A stretch of DNA of 64,000 bases from an uncultured Paracoccaceae bacterium (GCA_937864535.1 CALMJS010000016.1:124001-188000); one strand, 5' to 3'. Shown: positions 41,604-50,652, counted from the first letter of the stretch. Translations and numbers: made by a program. Notes: generated from the letters alone by a model not told the origin.

Positions 41604-42444
41604 GCTGATCGGCGGGCTGGGCACCAGCCATGTACCATCCATCGGGGTCGCTCTGGACCGGGGATTGCGCGACACGCCTGATTGGAAACCGTTCTTTGAC
41701 GGCTACATTCCGGCGCAGGCGTGGGTCGCAGAGGCCAAGCCCGACATCGCCATCGTGATTTTCAATGACCACGGCAACGCGTTCTTTCTGGATCAGGTGC
41801 CAACTTTGGCGCTGGGCGTCGCGGATCGCTATCGACCTATCGACGAAGGCTGGGGGCCCCGCGCCATTCCGGACTTTGTCGGTGCTGCCGATCTCGCATG
41901 GCATCTGGCCGATCAGATGGTCGAGCGCCACTTTGACCCGATGATTTGCCGCGAGATCGAGGTGGACCATGGGCTACAGGTGCCGATGGAACTGGTCTTT
42001 GGCAGGCCAGAGCAGGCTTGGCCGGTCAAGGTCGTGCCGATCTTTGTGAACACCATCCAGTATCCGATCCCGACGCCAGAGCGGCTTTGGCAACTCGGCG
42101 CAGTGCTGCGCGACGCGATCGCGTCGTGGCCCGGTGACGAACGGGTGATCATTCTGGGGACCGGAGGGCTGTCGCATCAGTTGCAGGGCAGCCGGGCAGG
42201 GTTCATCAACCAACAGGCCGACCGTGACTGGATCGCGCAGATCGGCCCGAACCCCGATCGTTATCGCCGGATGTCGCGGCAGGATTACATTGAAACCTTT
42301 GGCTCCGAGGGGGCCGAATTGATCATGTGGCTGGCGATGCGCGGCGCGATGGACGCCGAGGTCCGCACTGTGATGACGCATTATTTCGCGCCCGCCAGCA
42401 TGACGGGGGCAGGGATGGTTCTGCTGGAAAATCTGGGGGCGTGA
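41596..42444 (+). CDS. ligB: Protocatechuate 4,5-dioxygenase beta subunit (LigB)
   Basis: A 282-residue type II extradiol dioxygenase catalytic subunit. The iron ligands H12 (GTSHVPS) and H59 (NDHGNAF) and E241 (SEGAELIMW), plus catalytic H194 (GGLSHQLQG), correspond to LigB H12, H61, E242 and H195. P-I-D-E-G-W-G-P-R and E-V-D-H-G-L-Q-V-P also match LigB closely. It should open protocatechuate, or gallate, between C4 and C5. Its alpha partner is the C-terminal domain of the preceding fusion protein, with which it overlaps by eight bases, so the complex is probably made in equal amounts. It is distinct from the gallate dioxygenase encoded at 31504-32781. Confidence 0.92.
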   Translation: MARLIGGLGTSHVPSIGVALDRGLRDTPDWKPFFDGYIPAQAWVAEAKPDIAIVIFNDHGNAFFLDQVPTLALGVADRYRPIDEGWGPRAIPDFVGAADLAWHLADQMVERHFDPMICREIEVDHGLQVPMELVFGRPEQAWPVKVVPIFVNTIQYPIPTPERLWQLGAVLRDAIASWPGDERVIILGTGGLSHQLQGSRAGFINQQADRDWIAQIGPNPDRYRRMSRQDYIETFGSEGAELIMWLAMRGAMDAEVRTVMTHYFAPASMTGAGMVLLENLGA

Positions 42445-42764
42445 TGTTTTTCCTGATGCAATGTCACCACCATCCGGGCCGCGACGCTGACCGCGACCGC
42501 CTGCGCCCGCTTCACCGCGATTGGGTCGCCGGTGGGGGCGGGGTTGCCTCGGTGCTGATCGGTAGCGCGATGTGGGCCGAGGATGGCACCGCGATTGGTC
42601 ATTGGGGCGTGATCGAGGCCACCACCCCTCATGCCGCCCGTGCCTTTGCCGAGGGGGACCCCTTCTACGCGGGCGGCGTTGTGGCGACGGTGAGCATGAC
42701 GCGGCTGGCGGACGGGTTTCAGGCGCATCGCATTTCTGACCGCATGACCAAGGAGGGGGTATAG
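42444..42764 (+). CDS. YciI-like (YCII-related) protein
   Basis: A 106-residue protein of the YCII superfamily, a ferredoxin-like alpha/beta-barrel fold that also includes muconolactone isomerase-like enzymes. The family pattern M-F-F-L-M-Q-C-H-H-H-P-G, then a R-P-L-H-R-D-W segment with the conserved His and Asp, and late A-E-G-D-P-F-Y-A-G-G are visible. In ring-cleavage operons, proteins of this group are thought to act on lactone or unsaturated diacid intermediates. Here it may process the product of the LigAB-type dioxygenase, but the reaction is unproven. Its ATG overlaps the ligB stop by one base. Confidence 0.85.
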   Translation: MFFLMQCHHHPGRDADRDRLRPLHRDWVAGGGGVASVLIGSAMWAEDGTAIGHWGVIEATTPHAARAFAEGDPFYAGGVVATVSMTRLADGFQAHRISDRMTKEGV

Positions 42765-42766
42765 CC

Positions 42767-43648
42767 GTGGCAATCTTGAATTTCAAAAAACAGAACGATC
42801 CCGCGTCGCTTACCGATTTTCTAAATGGCTTTTCCATCGAGGTAATGCCGCGAACTGCTGCCAAGATCGATGATTTTCGCCCTTTGTTACCTGCCGGAAC
42901 GCGGGTCTACATCGCCCATATCGATGGCACGCCGATTGATGACATGGTGGCGACGGCGAAACGGCTGAGTGATCAGGGCTTTGCCCCGATGCCGCATTTC
43001 CCGGCGCGCATTATCGCGGACGAGGCGACCTTGACCACATGGGCCACGCGCTATCGCGACGAGGCGGGCGTTTGCCAAGCCTTGGTTCTGGCGGGAGGCG
43101 TGGCGCAGCCTGTCGGGGCCTATCATTCGTCGATGCAGCTCTTGGACTCCGGCGTGTTCGACCGGTTGGGGTATCGGCGCCTGCACGTCGCTGGCCATCC
43201 CGAGGGCAATAAGGACATCGATCCGGACGGGTCGTCCGCGCAGGTCGATCAGGCGCTGATGTGGAAACAGTCCTTTGCCGCGCGGACGGATGCGGACATG
43301 GCGATCGTGACGCAGTTTGCCTTTGCTGCGCAGCCGATCATTGACTGGGCGAATCGCTTGGCCGCGATGGGGGTTACCCTGCCGATCCATGTCGGGGTGG
43401 CGGGTCCGGCGAAATTGCAGACGCTGATCAAATTCGCCATGGCCTGCGGCGTTGGTCCCTCGCTCAAGGTGCTGCAGAAACGCGCGCGGGACCTGTCGAA
43501 ACTGCTGCTGCCGTTCGAGCCGACAGAGGTGCTGACTGACCTTGCCGCGCATAAGGCCGCCCATCCCGATAGCCTGATTTCCGCCGGGCATTTCTTTCCT
43601 CTGGGCGGGATACAGGCCAACGCCGACTGGATCGCCCCGCATATCTGA
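42767..43648 (+). CDS. metF: Methylenetetrahydrofolate reductase family protein (MetF-like)
   Basis: A 293-residue TIM-barrel protein of the MetF family, similar in length to E. coli MetF (296). The N-terminal F-S-I-E-V-M-P-R-T-A replaces the usual S-F-E-x-x-P start. L-V-L-A-G-G, H-V-A-G-H-P-E-G-N-K-D-I and I-V-T-Q-F-A-F are the barrel strands that carry the FAD and substrate residues in MetF. Located last in the LigM-LigAB operon, it most likely oxidises the 5-methyl-THF produced by O-demethylation back to methylene-THF, as described for the ligM-metF-ligH arrangement in Sphingobium SYK-6. It starts with GTG behind a very strong AAGGAGGGGGT site. Confidence 0.85.
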   Translation: MAILNFKKQNDPASLTDFLNGFSIEVMPRTAAKIDDFRPLLPAGTRVYIAHIDGTPIDDMVATAKRLSDQGFAPMPHFPARIIADEATLTTWATRYRDEAGVCQALVLAGGVAQPVGAYHSSMQLLDSGVFDRLGYRRLHVAGHPEGNKDIDPDGSSAQVDQALMWKQSFAARTDADMAIVTQFAFAAQPIIDWANRLAAMGVTLPIHVGVAGPAKLQTLIKFAMACGVGPSLKVLQKRARDLSKLLLPFEPTEVLTDLAAHKAAHPDSLISAGHFFPLGGIQANADWIAPHI

Positions 43649-43687
43649 ACCCCCGCCCCTCAGGGACGTGCTGTCCGCTGGGGAACC

Positions 43688-43723
43688 GACCCTGCAAGTC
43701 TTTTGACTTGCAGGGTCTTTTTC
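43688..43723 (+). terminator. Strong intrinsic terminator after aromatic operon
   Basis: GACCCTGCAAGTC (43688-43700) and GACTTGCAGGGTC (43705-43717) form a perfect 13-bp stem with a TTTT loop, followed by TTTTTC. It ends the O-demethylase/TRAP/dioxygenase/MetF operon. Confidence 0.92.
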
Positions 43724-43738
43724 ATTTGTGGCACCTAT

Positions 43739-43757
43739 ATGTTCGTTAATGTTCGTT
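43739..43757 (+). promoter_or_regulatory. Direct repeats ATGTTCGTT upstream of glpD (possible GlpR site)
   Basis: ATGTTCGTT occurs at 43739-43747 and again at 43749-43757, a 10-bp period, with a related TTTCGTAAT at 43772-43780. TTCG-containing repeats are the usual recognition element of DeoR-family regulators such as GlpR, whose E. coli site includes ATGTTCG. They lie about 75-90 bases before glpD, in the only promoter region of the glp pair. No glpR gene is in the window. Confidence 0.5.
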
Positions 43758-43828
43758 TTTGCCAAAAATGATTTCGTAATCACGCCTTTTGCGGTAAACA
43801 GTCTTCGAATTCTAGGCAAAGGTGCGCG

Positions 43829-45421
43829 ATGTCCGATTCTGAAATGACTGACCTGTTCATCATAGGCGGTGGCATCAACGGATGCGGGATTGCCCGCGAT
43901 GCGGTTGGTCGGGGGCTATCGGTGGCGCTGGCCGAAATGGGGGATCTGGCCTCTGCGACCTCGTCCGCCTCGACCAAACTGTTCCACGGTGGTCTGCGCT
44001 ATCTGGAATATTTCGAGGTCCGCCTCGTCCGAGAGGCTCTGATCGAACGTGAAGTGCTGCTGCAAGCCATGCCGCATATCAGCTGGCCGATGCGATTTGT
44101 GTTGCCATATCATCGGGATATGCGGTTCGAGAGTTCGACGCCGACCTCGCGGCTGTTGACCCGCGTCATGCCATGGATGAAGGGGCGGCGGCCTGCGTGG
44201 CTGATCCGTCTGGGTCTGTTCATGTACGACCATCTGGGCGGGCGCAAGATTTTGCCGGGGACGGCGACCTTGGATTTGACGAAATTGCCCGAAGGCAGGC
44301 CGCTGCAAAAACGGTTTCAAAAGGCCTATGAATATTCGGATTGTTGGATCGAAGACGCGCGTCTGGTGGTTCTGAACGCGCGGGACGCCGAGGCCCGCGG
44401 CGCCCGTATCATGGTGCGCACCAAGGTGATCGCAGCCGAGCGTCTGGCCGACCATTGGGTCATCACGACCCAGACCGCCGATGGTGCGACCCAGACCCAT
44501 AAGGCCAAGATGATCGTCAACGCCGCCGGACCTTGGGTCGGGGACGTGATCAAGTCAAAAATACATCTGAAAACCAAGGAAAACGTACGGCTAGTGCGCG
44601 GTAGCCATATCGTGACGCGCCGTCTGTTCGATCACGACAAATGCTATTTCTTTCAGGGAACCGACGGGCGGATTAACTTTGCGATCCCCTATGAGACCGA
44701 TTTTACCCTGATAGGGACCACGGACGCCGATCATGTGGATGCCGCGACGCGCCCTGTCTGCACGGACAAAGAGCGGGACTATCTGATTGCTTTCATTAAT
44801 AAATACATTCAGGACCCTATTGGTCCGTCCGATGTGGTCTGGAGCTATTCCGGCGTGCGCCCGCTCTATGACGACGGGGCCGCGAGCGCCTCTGCCGCGA
44901 CGCGGGATTATGTGCTGACGCTGGACCGAGAGGCGGCGCCGGTTCTCAATATCTTTGGCGGCAAGATCACCACCTACCGCAAGCTGGCGGAGAGTGCGCT
45001 CGAGAAAATCGCGACGGTGTTTCCGGGGGTGCAGCCCGACTGGACGGCGGGTGTGACACTGCCGGGCGGCGATTTCCGGGTGCAGGACTTTGATGCAATG
45101 GTCGCTAGGCTGGCCGCAGAACATGGATATTTGCCGTCCGGCCTTGCCCGGCGTCTGGTGCGCGCCTACGGGACCGAGGCGTGGCAGGTACTGGCGGGGG
45201 CGAGGCGGCTGGCCGACCTCGGTCGCGATTTTGGCGCCGGTCTCTATGAGGTCGAGGTCCGATGGCAGATGGCCCGCGAATATGCCCTGCGGGCCGAGGA
45301 TGTGGTGTGGCGGCGCACCAAATTGGGTCTGCGTCTGACCCCGGATCAGATCGAAGCGCTGGACCTCTGGATGCTGTCCGAGGCACAACAGGCGCAGGTT
45401 GAGGAGGAGATCACCGCATGA
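43829..45421 (+). CDS. glpD: Aerobic glycerol-3-phosphate dehydrogenase
   Basis: A 530-residue membrane-associated FAD enzyme that oxidises glycerol-3-phosphate to dihydroxyacetone phosphate and passes electrons to quinone. The FAD motif is [13 protein letters not shown] (residues 9-21). It is followed by [20 protein letters not shown], a signature unique to GlpD. The C-terminal D-V[10 protein letters not shown] domain is complete and the length is normal. It overlaps glpK by four bases (ATGA). Repeats resembling a GlpR site lie upstream. The glycerol kinase product feeds this enzyme directly, and no glycerol facilitator gene is present. Confidence 0.95.
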   Translation: MSDSEMTDLFIIGGGINGCGIARDAVGRGLSVALAEMGDLASATSSASTKLFHGGLRYLEYFEVRLVREALIEREVLLQAMPHISWPMRFVLPYHRDMRFESSTPTSRLLTRVMPWMKGRRPAWLIRLGLFMYDHLGGRKILPGTATLDLTKLPEGRPLQKRFQKAYEYSDCWIEDARLVVLNARDAEARGARIMVRTKVIAAERLADHWVITTQTADGATQTHKAKMIVNAAGPWVGDVIKSKIHLKTKENVRLVRGSHIVTRRLFDHDKCYFFQGTDGRINFAIPYETDFTLIGTTDADHVDAATRPVCTDKERDYLIAFINKYIQDPIGPSDVVWSYSGVRPLYDDGAASASAATRDYVLTLDREAAPVLNIFGGKITTYRKLAESALEKIATVFPGVQPDWTAGVTLPGGDFRVQDFDAMVARLAAEHGYLPSGLARRLVRAYGTEAWQVLAGARRLADLGRDFGAGLYEVEVRWQMAREYALRAEDVVWRRTKLGLRLTPDQIEALDLWMLSEAQQAQVEEEITA

Positions 45422-46905
45422 CCTATGTTTTGGCTATCGACCAAGGCACCACCAGTTCGCGCACCTTGGTGTTTGATCAGGACATGCGCATCGTTGCCAG
45501 CGCACAGCAAGAGTTCGCGCAGCATTTCCCGGACTCGGGTTGGGTCGAACATGATCCGGCCGATCTGTGGCAGACGGTCCTGACCACCGCCCGCGAGGCG
45601 ATGGCCAAGGCCGCGATCACCGCCGCCGATGTTGCGGCGATCGGGATCACCAACCAGCGAGAAACCACGATCATTTGGGACCGGCTGACCGGAGAACCGA
45701 TTTATCCGGCGATTGTCTGGCAGGACCGGCGGACCGCCGACTATTGCGCAACGCTGCGCGAGGCGGGCTTTGATCAGGTGATCACCGCGAAAACCGGGCT
45801 GTTGGCGGACCCGTATTTTTCCGGCACCAAGGTGAAATGGATCCTCGACCATGTTGAGGGGGCCCGCACACGGGCGGCTGCGGGAGAGTTGCTGTTCGGC
45901 ACCGTCGATAGCTGGCTGATCTGGAACCTGACCGGCGGCGCGGTCCATGCGACCGACGCAACCAATGCGGCCCGCACCATGCTCTATGACATCCACAAAG
46001 GTCGCTGGAGCACGCAGATTTGCGCTGAGTTCGACATCCCGATGCAGATGCTGCCCGAGGTCAAGGATTGTGCCGCGGATTTTGGCACCACGGTTGCCGA
46101 TCATCTGGGGGGCGCGATCGCGATCCTTGGCGTGGCGGGGGATCAGCAGGCGGCGACGGTGGGGCAGGCCTGTTTCACATCCGGAATGATGAAATCGACC
46201 TATGGCACCGGCTGCTTTGCGCTGATGAACACCGGCGAGGTGGCCGTGCAATCGACGAACCGTCTGCTGACCACGATTGCCTATCAGTTGGACGGCAAGC
46301 CGACCTATGCTCTGGAAGGGGCGATTTTCATCGCGGGTGCAGTGGTGCAGTGGCTGCGTGATGGGCTCGGGATTATCGACAGCGCCGGCGAGACCCAAGC
46401 GCTGGCCGAGCGGGCGGACCCGCATCAGCAGCTATACATGGTGCCCGCCTTTGTCGGATTGGGCGCGCCCTATTGGAATGCCGAATGTCGCGGCGCGGTG
46501 TTCGGCCTGACGCGCAATTCGGGGCCAGCGGAATTTGCCAAGGCCGCGCTGCAAAGCGTCGGCTATCAGACCCGCGATCTGTGGCAAGCGATGCAGGCGG
46601 ATTGGGGGCGCGAGGTCGAAACGACGCTGCGAGTCGATGGCGGGATGACCCGCAGCGACTGGACCATGCAATTTTTGTCCGATGTGCTGGGCGCACCGGT
46701 TGACCGCACGCCGATTGCGGAAACGACGGCACTGGGAGCGGCGTGGCTGGCAGGGCAGCGGGCAGGGATTTATCCGGGCATGGAGGCCTTTGCACAGTCT
46801 TGGGCATTGGAGCGTCGGTTCCAGCCGCAGATGGCGGCGACAGAGGCGGATCGGCTCTATGCAGGGTGGCAAAAGGCGGTTGCCGCGACAATCGCTGCGG
46901 CCTGA
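45418..46905 (+). CDS. glpK: Glycerol kinase
   Basis: A 495-residue FGGY-family kinase that phosphorylates glycerol with [13 protein letters not shown] begins the N-terminal actin-like domain. [22 protein letters not shown] and [10 protein letters not shown] are all GlpK-specific blocks, and the catalytic aspartate lies in D-A-T-N-A-A-R-T. The length is standard. GAGGAGGAGA precedes the start inside the end of glpD. The two genes form a complete route from glycerol to dihydroxyacetone phosphate. A repeat-like intergenic element follows. Confidence 0.96.
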   Translation: MTYVLAIDQGTTSSRTLVFDQDMRIVASAQQEFAQHFPDSGWVEHDPADLWQTVLTTAREAMAKAAITAADVAAIGITNQRETTIIWDRLTGEPIYPAIVWQDRRTADYCATLREAGFDQVITAKTGLLADPYFSGTKVKWILDHVEGARTRAAAGELLFGTVDSWLIWNLTGGAVHATDATNAARTMLYDIHKGRWSTQICAEFDIPMQMLPEVKDCAADFGTTVADHLGGAIAILGVAGDQQAATVGQACFTSGMMKSTYGTGCFALMNTGEVAVQSTNRLLTTIAYQLDGKPTYALEGAIFIAGAVVQWLRDGLGIIDSAGETQALAERADPHQQLYMVPAFVGLGAPYWNAECRGAVFGLTRNSGPAEFAKAALQSVGYQTRDLWQAMQADWGREVETTLRVDGGMTRSDWTMQFLSDVLGAPVDRTPIAETTALGAAWLAGQRAGIYPGMEAFAQSWALERRFQPQMAATEADRLYAGWQKAVAATIAAA

Positions 46906-46915
46906 GGAGAAAAAA

Positions 46916-46977
46916 GGGGGGGCGCTGCCCCCTCGGCCCTTACGGGCCTCACCCCCGGGATATTTTTGGCACAAAGG
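46916..46977. repeat. Palindromic intergenic element between glpK and helicase genes
   Basis: This stretch has a G7/C5 hairpin around CGCT (46916-46932), a second hairpin GGCCC-TTAC-GGGCC (46935-46948), and then CCCCCGGGATATTTTTGGCAC. From memory, the CCCGGGATATTT tail with a GC-rich stem is a frequent extragenic repeat in Rhodobacteraceae. Only this copy is in the window, so the repeat status rests on prior knowledge. It probably also ends the convergent transcripts. Confidence 0.5.
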
Positions 46978-46988
46978 CAGGAGGGCGG

Positions 46989-49394
46989 TCAGCCCAGTCC
47001 GGCCTGTTTCATCAGGGCCTCGGCCTTTTGCAGTTCCAGCCTTTCGCGGCCCTGACCGATCACCGGAACCTTGCCCACCTCGAGGATCAGCGGGGCGGCG
47101 AGAGGGGTGAGGCGGCCGGGGTGCACATGGTCAATGTGCCCGTGCGTGCGGTCGAGCATGTCGATGATGCGTCCGAAATCGACGAGGCCGCGCAGGGCTT
47201 CGGTTTGGGTGATGCGTAGCAAGAGGTGATCGGGGTCGTAGCGGCGCAGGGTGTCGTAGAGGATATCGCTGGAAAAGCTGGCCTGTCGTCCGGTTTTGCG
47301 GGCAGCGACCGAGAGGCGTTCGGTCAGCATGGCGATATTGGCGGCGCTGCGGAAGGTGCGTTTCATCACCGCATTGCCTGCCAGCCAATGGTCGAGCCCG
47401 TCGCGCAAGATAGGTTCGGAGAGAAGGGAGGCCGCGTCGGGAATGGCGTCGAGGCTCCAGATCAGGGTGGCGTAGTCACTGGCGACGAAGCCCAGGGGGC
47501 CAAGGCCGGTGGTTTCCATCTGTTGTGTGACGAGGAGGCCGAGGGTCTGCTGGGCGTTGCGGCCAGCAAAGCCATAGATGCAGGTATGCGGGCGACCATC
47601 GAAAGGAAAGCTCTCGACCAGGAGGCGGTCACGACTGGGCATTTTGGACCAGTCGCGCTGGAGCGCGAGCCAATCGGCGATATCGGCGGGCAGGTCGGGC
47701 CAGCCGGGCTGGTTCAACAGCGCCAGAATCCGGTCTGTGAGCCGGGTCGAGGTGGCGAATTTGGTGCCGCCAAAGACGGCGATCCGGGGTTTGTCGGCGC
47801 CGGATCTGGTGACCTCGACCGTCAGATCCTTGAGCGCGTGATAGCGCACGATCTGGCCCCCGATCAGAAAGGTGTCGCCGGGCGAGAGGGTGGCGGCAAA
47901 GGCCTCTTCGATTTCGCCCAAGGGTTTGGGGGCACCGCGCAGCCGGACGGCGAGCGTGTCGGTGTCCTGGATGGTGCCGATGTTCATGCGGATGCGGGCA
48001 TCAGTGCGAGGGTCGCGCAGTTGCCACAAGCCGTCCGGGCGCTGTTTCAGGCGTTGCCAGCGATCATAGGCCCGCAGCGCGTAGCCGCCGGTCGCGACGA
48101 AATCCAGACATTCGTCAAAGGCGGCGCGGGTCAGTTCCGCATAGGGGCCGGCGGTGCGGACCTCTTGGAACAGGCTGCCCGCGTCGAAAGGACCGTTGCA
48201 GGCGCAGATCAGGATATGCTGGCATAGAACGTCGAGGGGGCCATCCCCGCGTGGGTCGCCATCGAGGTCCCCGGCTAGGGCGGCCGCGATCGCCGCATGG
48301 CATTCGAGTACCTCGAACCGGTTTGCAGGGACGAGCAGAGCCTTGCTCGGGGCGTTGTAGCGGTGGTTGGCGCGGCCGATCCGCTGGACCAACCGCTTGA
48401 CGTTTTTCGGTGCGCCGACCTGGATGACCAGATCGACGTTGCCCCAGTCGATCCCGAGGTCGAGGCTGCCGGTACAGACGACTGCCCGCAGGTCGCCGCG
48501 CACCATCGCGGCCTCGACCGCCTCGCGCTGGTCGCGACTAAGGCTGCCGTGGTGGATGCCGATGGGAAGGTCGGCGGTGTTTTCCAGCCAGAGCCGATGG
48601 AAAAAGATTTCGGCCTGTGCCCGGGTGTTGTGAAAAATCAGCGTGGTTCGATGGGCGGCAATCTGGTCCAGAATGGCGGGGATCGCATAGGTGCCGCCGC
48701 CGCCCGCCCAAGGTGGCGGGGCGTTGGTGGTGAGCATCGAAATCTGCGGCGCGGGGCCGGGATCGGCCCGAAAGATGGTACACCCGCGCGGGTCCAGCAG
48801 GCGGGCCAAGGCCGGGGGATCGTCGACCGTCGCCGACAGGCCGACCCGTCGCATACCAGGGGCCAGCGTTTCCAGCCGCGACAGTGCCAGCATGAGCTGA
48901 TCGCCGCGCTTACTCTCGGCCAGTGCGTGGATTTCGTCGATGACCACCCGTTTCAGACCGGCGAACATGTGGGCGGCCTCTGGATAACTGATCAGCAGCG
49001 CCAGCGATTCCGGGGTGGTCAGCAGGATTTGCGGCGGATCGACGCGCTGACGTTTCTTGGCAAGGGCGCTGGTGTCGCCTGTACGATCCTCGATCCGGAT
49101 CGAGAGGCCCATTTGTTCGACAGGGCGGCGCAGGTTGCGGCGGATGTCGGCGGCCAGCGCCTTGAGAGGGGAGATATAGAGCGTATGCAGGCCACTCTGC
49201 GGGGATTGGATCAGATCGGCCAGTGTGGGCAGAAACCCGGCCAGCGTTTTGCCGCCACCAGTAGGCGCGATCAACAGCGTGGCGGGGTCGTCGGCCGCCG
49301 CAAGCATGGCCATCTGATGCGGGTGCACTGTCCAGTTCTGGTCTGCGAACCACTGGGACAACACAAAAGGAAGGACGGCGGCGGGATGCGACAT
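46989..49394 (-). CDS. Lhr-type DEXH helicase (ligase-associated DNA damage response type)
   Basis: An 801-residue superfamily 2 helicase. Walker A is APTGGGKT (about residues 43-50) and the DEXH box is VVIDEIHALAESKRG. Helicase motif III/SAT-like VGLSATVDDP and motif VI QRIGRANHR are present. An Lhr-specific C-terminal region of about 400 residues follows, ending I-D-H-V-H-P-G-R-L-T-P-L-A-A-P. The opening F-A-D-Q-N-W-T-V-H-P-H-Q-M matches the short Lhr group that usually clusters with an ATP-dependent ligase, a metallo-beta-lactamase exonuclease and a phosphoesterase. None of those partners is next to it here. It probably remodels DNA during repair. Confidence 0.92.
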   Translation of the reverse strand: MSHPAAVLPFVLSQWFADQNWTVHPHQMAMLAAADDPATLLIAPTGGGKTLAGFLPTLADLIQSPQSGLHTLYISPLKALAADIRRNLRRPVEQMGLSIRIEDRTGDTSALAKKRQRVDPPQILLTTPESLALLISYPEAAHMFAGLKRVVIDEIHALAESKRGDQLMLALSRLETLAPGMRRVGLSATVDDPPALARLLDPRGCTIFRADPGPAPQISMLTTNAPPPWAGGGGTYAIPAILDQIAAHRTTLIFHNTRAQAEIFFHRLWLENTADLPIGIHHGSLSRDQREAVEAAMVRGDLRAVVCTGSLDLGIDWGNVDLVIQVGAPKNVKRLVQRIGRANHRYNAPSKALLVPANRFEVLECHAAIAAALAGDLDGDPRGDGPLDVLCQHILICACNGPFDAGSLFQEVRTAGPYAELTRAAFDECLDFVATGGYALRAYDRWQRLKQRPDGLWQLRDPRTDARIRMNIGTIQDTDTLAVRLRGAPKPLGEIEEAFAATLSPGDTFLIGGQIVRYHALKDLTVEVTRSGADKPRIAVFGGTKFATSTRLTDRILALLNQPGWPDLPADIADWLALQRDWSKMPSRDRLLVESFPFDGRPHTCIYGFAGRNAQQTLGLLVTQQMETTGLGPLGFVASDYATLIWSLDAIPDAASLLSEPILRDGLDHWLAGNAVMKRTFRSAANIAMLTERLSVAARKTGRQASFSSDILYDTLRRYDPDHLLLRITQTEALRGLVDFGRIIDMLDRTHGHIDHVHPGRLTPLAAPLILEVGKVPVIGQGRERLELQKAEALMKQAGLG

Positions 49395-49513
49395 GCGCCT
49401 AATCTGGTCGCGGGGCTGGTAAGGTCAAGCCCCGACAACGTGTTTGGCCGGCTGCGACGATCCGCCGGGAGCAGGAGGCTGGACAGGAGGCATCCAGCCG
49501 CTAAACAGAGGCT

Positions 49514-50497
49514 ATGAGACAGCCCATCGATATAAACGACCTCGCAAAAAATTTGGCAGCCGGCGACCGCCGAGCCCTCGCACGGGCGATCACCTTGGTC
49601 GAGAGTGGCCGGGCGGATCATCGCCAGCAGGCGATCGAACTGGCCGAGACGCTGGGAACGGCGCGGCAGGCGCTGCGGATCGGGCTGTCGGGGACGCCGG
49701 GGGTGGGCAAATCCACGTTTATCGAGAGTTTTGGGCTGTCATTGACCGGGCAGGGGATGCGCGTGGCGGTCTTGGCGGTCGATCCGTCTTCGGCACGGTC
49801 GGGCGGGTCTATTCTGGGCGACAAGACGCGGATGGAACGGCTGAGCCGCGATCCGAGCGCGTTTATCCGTCCGTCGCCCAGTCAGGCGCAGATGGGCGGT
49901 GTCGCCCGCCGGACCCGCGAGGCGGTCGCCCTGTGCGAGGCGGCGGGGTACGATGTGATCCTGATCGAAACCGTGGGCGTCGGGCAGTCCGAAACCATGG
50001 TTGCCGAGATGTGTGACCTGTTCGTGCTCTTGCTCGCGCCGGCGGGCGGGGACGAGCTGCAGGGGGTCAAGCGCGGGATCATGGAAATTGCCGATCTGAT
50101 CCTCGTGAACAAGGCGGATGGCGATCTGAAACTACAGGCGATGCGGACCTGCGCGGATTATGCTGGCGCGCTGCGACTGTTGCGCAGGCGGCCCGCTGAC
50201 CCCGCCGATTTCCCCAAGGCGATGACCGTCTCGGCGGTCGAACAGACCGGGCTGGTCACCGCATGGGAGGAAATGCAGACCTTGGCCAATTGGCGGCGGG
50301 CAGAGGGGTATTTTGATCAGCGGCGCGCCGAGCAGGCCCGCTATTGGTTCCACGAAGAGGTGCGTTTGCAATTGCTGGAACGCCTGTCGCGTGACCCGCA
50401 GTTGGGTGCGCGGCTGGCGCAGGAAGAGTCCGATGTTGCCGCAGGGCTGACCTCTCCGACCCGTGCGGCTGCCCGGGTGATAGCGGCGATGGGCTAG
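49514..50497 (+). CDS. meaB: Methylmalonyl-CoA mutase-associated GTPase MeaB
   Basis: A 327-residue G3E-family P-loop GTPase. Walker A GTPGVGKST lies at about residues 60-68, and V-D-P-S-S-A-R-S-G-G-S-I-L-G-D-K-T-R-M follows as the switch region. E-T-V-G-V-G-Q-S-E is the G3E switch II motif, and N-K-A-D provides guanine specificity. MeaB guards loading and repair of the cobalamin cofactor of methylmalonyl-CoA mutase. The mutase gene is not in the window, but propionyl-CoA synthetase (51734-53623) feeds the same propionate/methylmalonyl route. The start is 119 bases from the divergent helicase gene. Confidence 0.93.
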   Translation: MRQPIDINDLAKNLAAGDRRALARAITLVESGRADHRQQAIELAETLGTARQALRIGLSGTPGVGKSTFIESFGLSLTGQGMRVAVLAVDPSSARSGGSILGDKTRMERLSRDPSAFIRPSPSQAQMGGVARRTREAVALCEAAGYDVILIETVGVGQSETMVAEMCDLFVLLLAPAGGDELQGVKRGIMEIADLILVNKADGDLKLQAMRTCADYAGALRLLRRRPADPADFPKAMTVSAVEQTGLVTAWEEMQTLANWRRAEGYFDQRRAEQARYWFHEEVRLQLLERLSRDPQLGARLAQEESDVAAGLTSPTRAAARVIAAMG

Positions 50498-50512
50498 GTT
50501 CGGCCTTTTTTC

Positions 50513-50539
50513 TTGACGGAATCGTGCTGGCTGCATAAT
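50513..50539 (+). promoter_or_regulatory. Candidate sigma-70 promoter of rpmB
   Basis: TTGACG (50513-50518) and CATAAT (50534-50539) lie upstream of rpmB, with a 15-bp spacer that is shorter than ideal but next to strong hexamers. The placement 114 bases before the gene, right after meaB, and the need for high rpmB expression make this the probable start of the L28 transcript. Confidence 0.5.
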
Positions 50540-50629
50540 GACCCGCTCTGTGACGGGTCCTGCATCGCATGGCCCGCGCCGTGCGTTGTCTAAACAGCGC
50601 GCGTTTTTCAAACCGGCCCCGGTGGCCGG
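50540..50629 (+). other. Structured rpmB 5' leader
   Basis: Two stems are visible in the leader. GACCCG-N8-CGGGTC at 50540-50559 lies at the probable transcript start. CCGGCC-N5-GGCCGG at 50613-50629 lies just before the ribosome-binding region. The second could influence access to the L28 start and may be an autoregulatory or translation-control element; this is inference. Confidence 0.4.
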
Positions 50630-50652
50630 AACCAACAAGATAGGATGATCCC

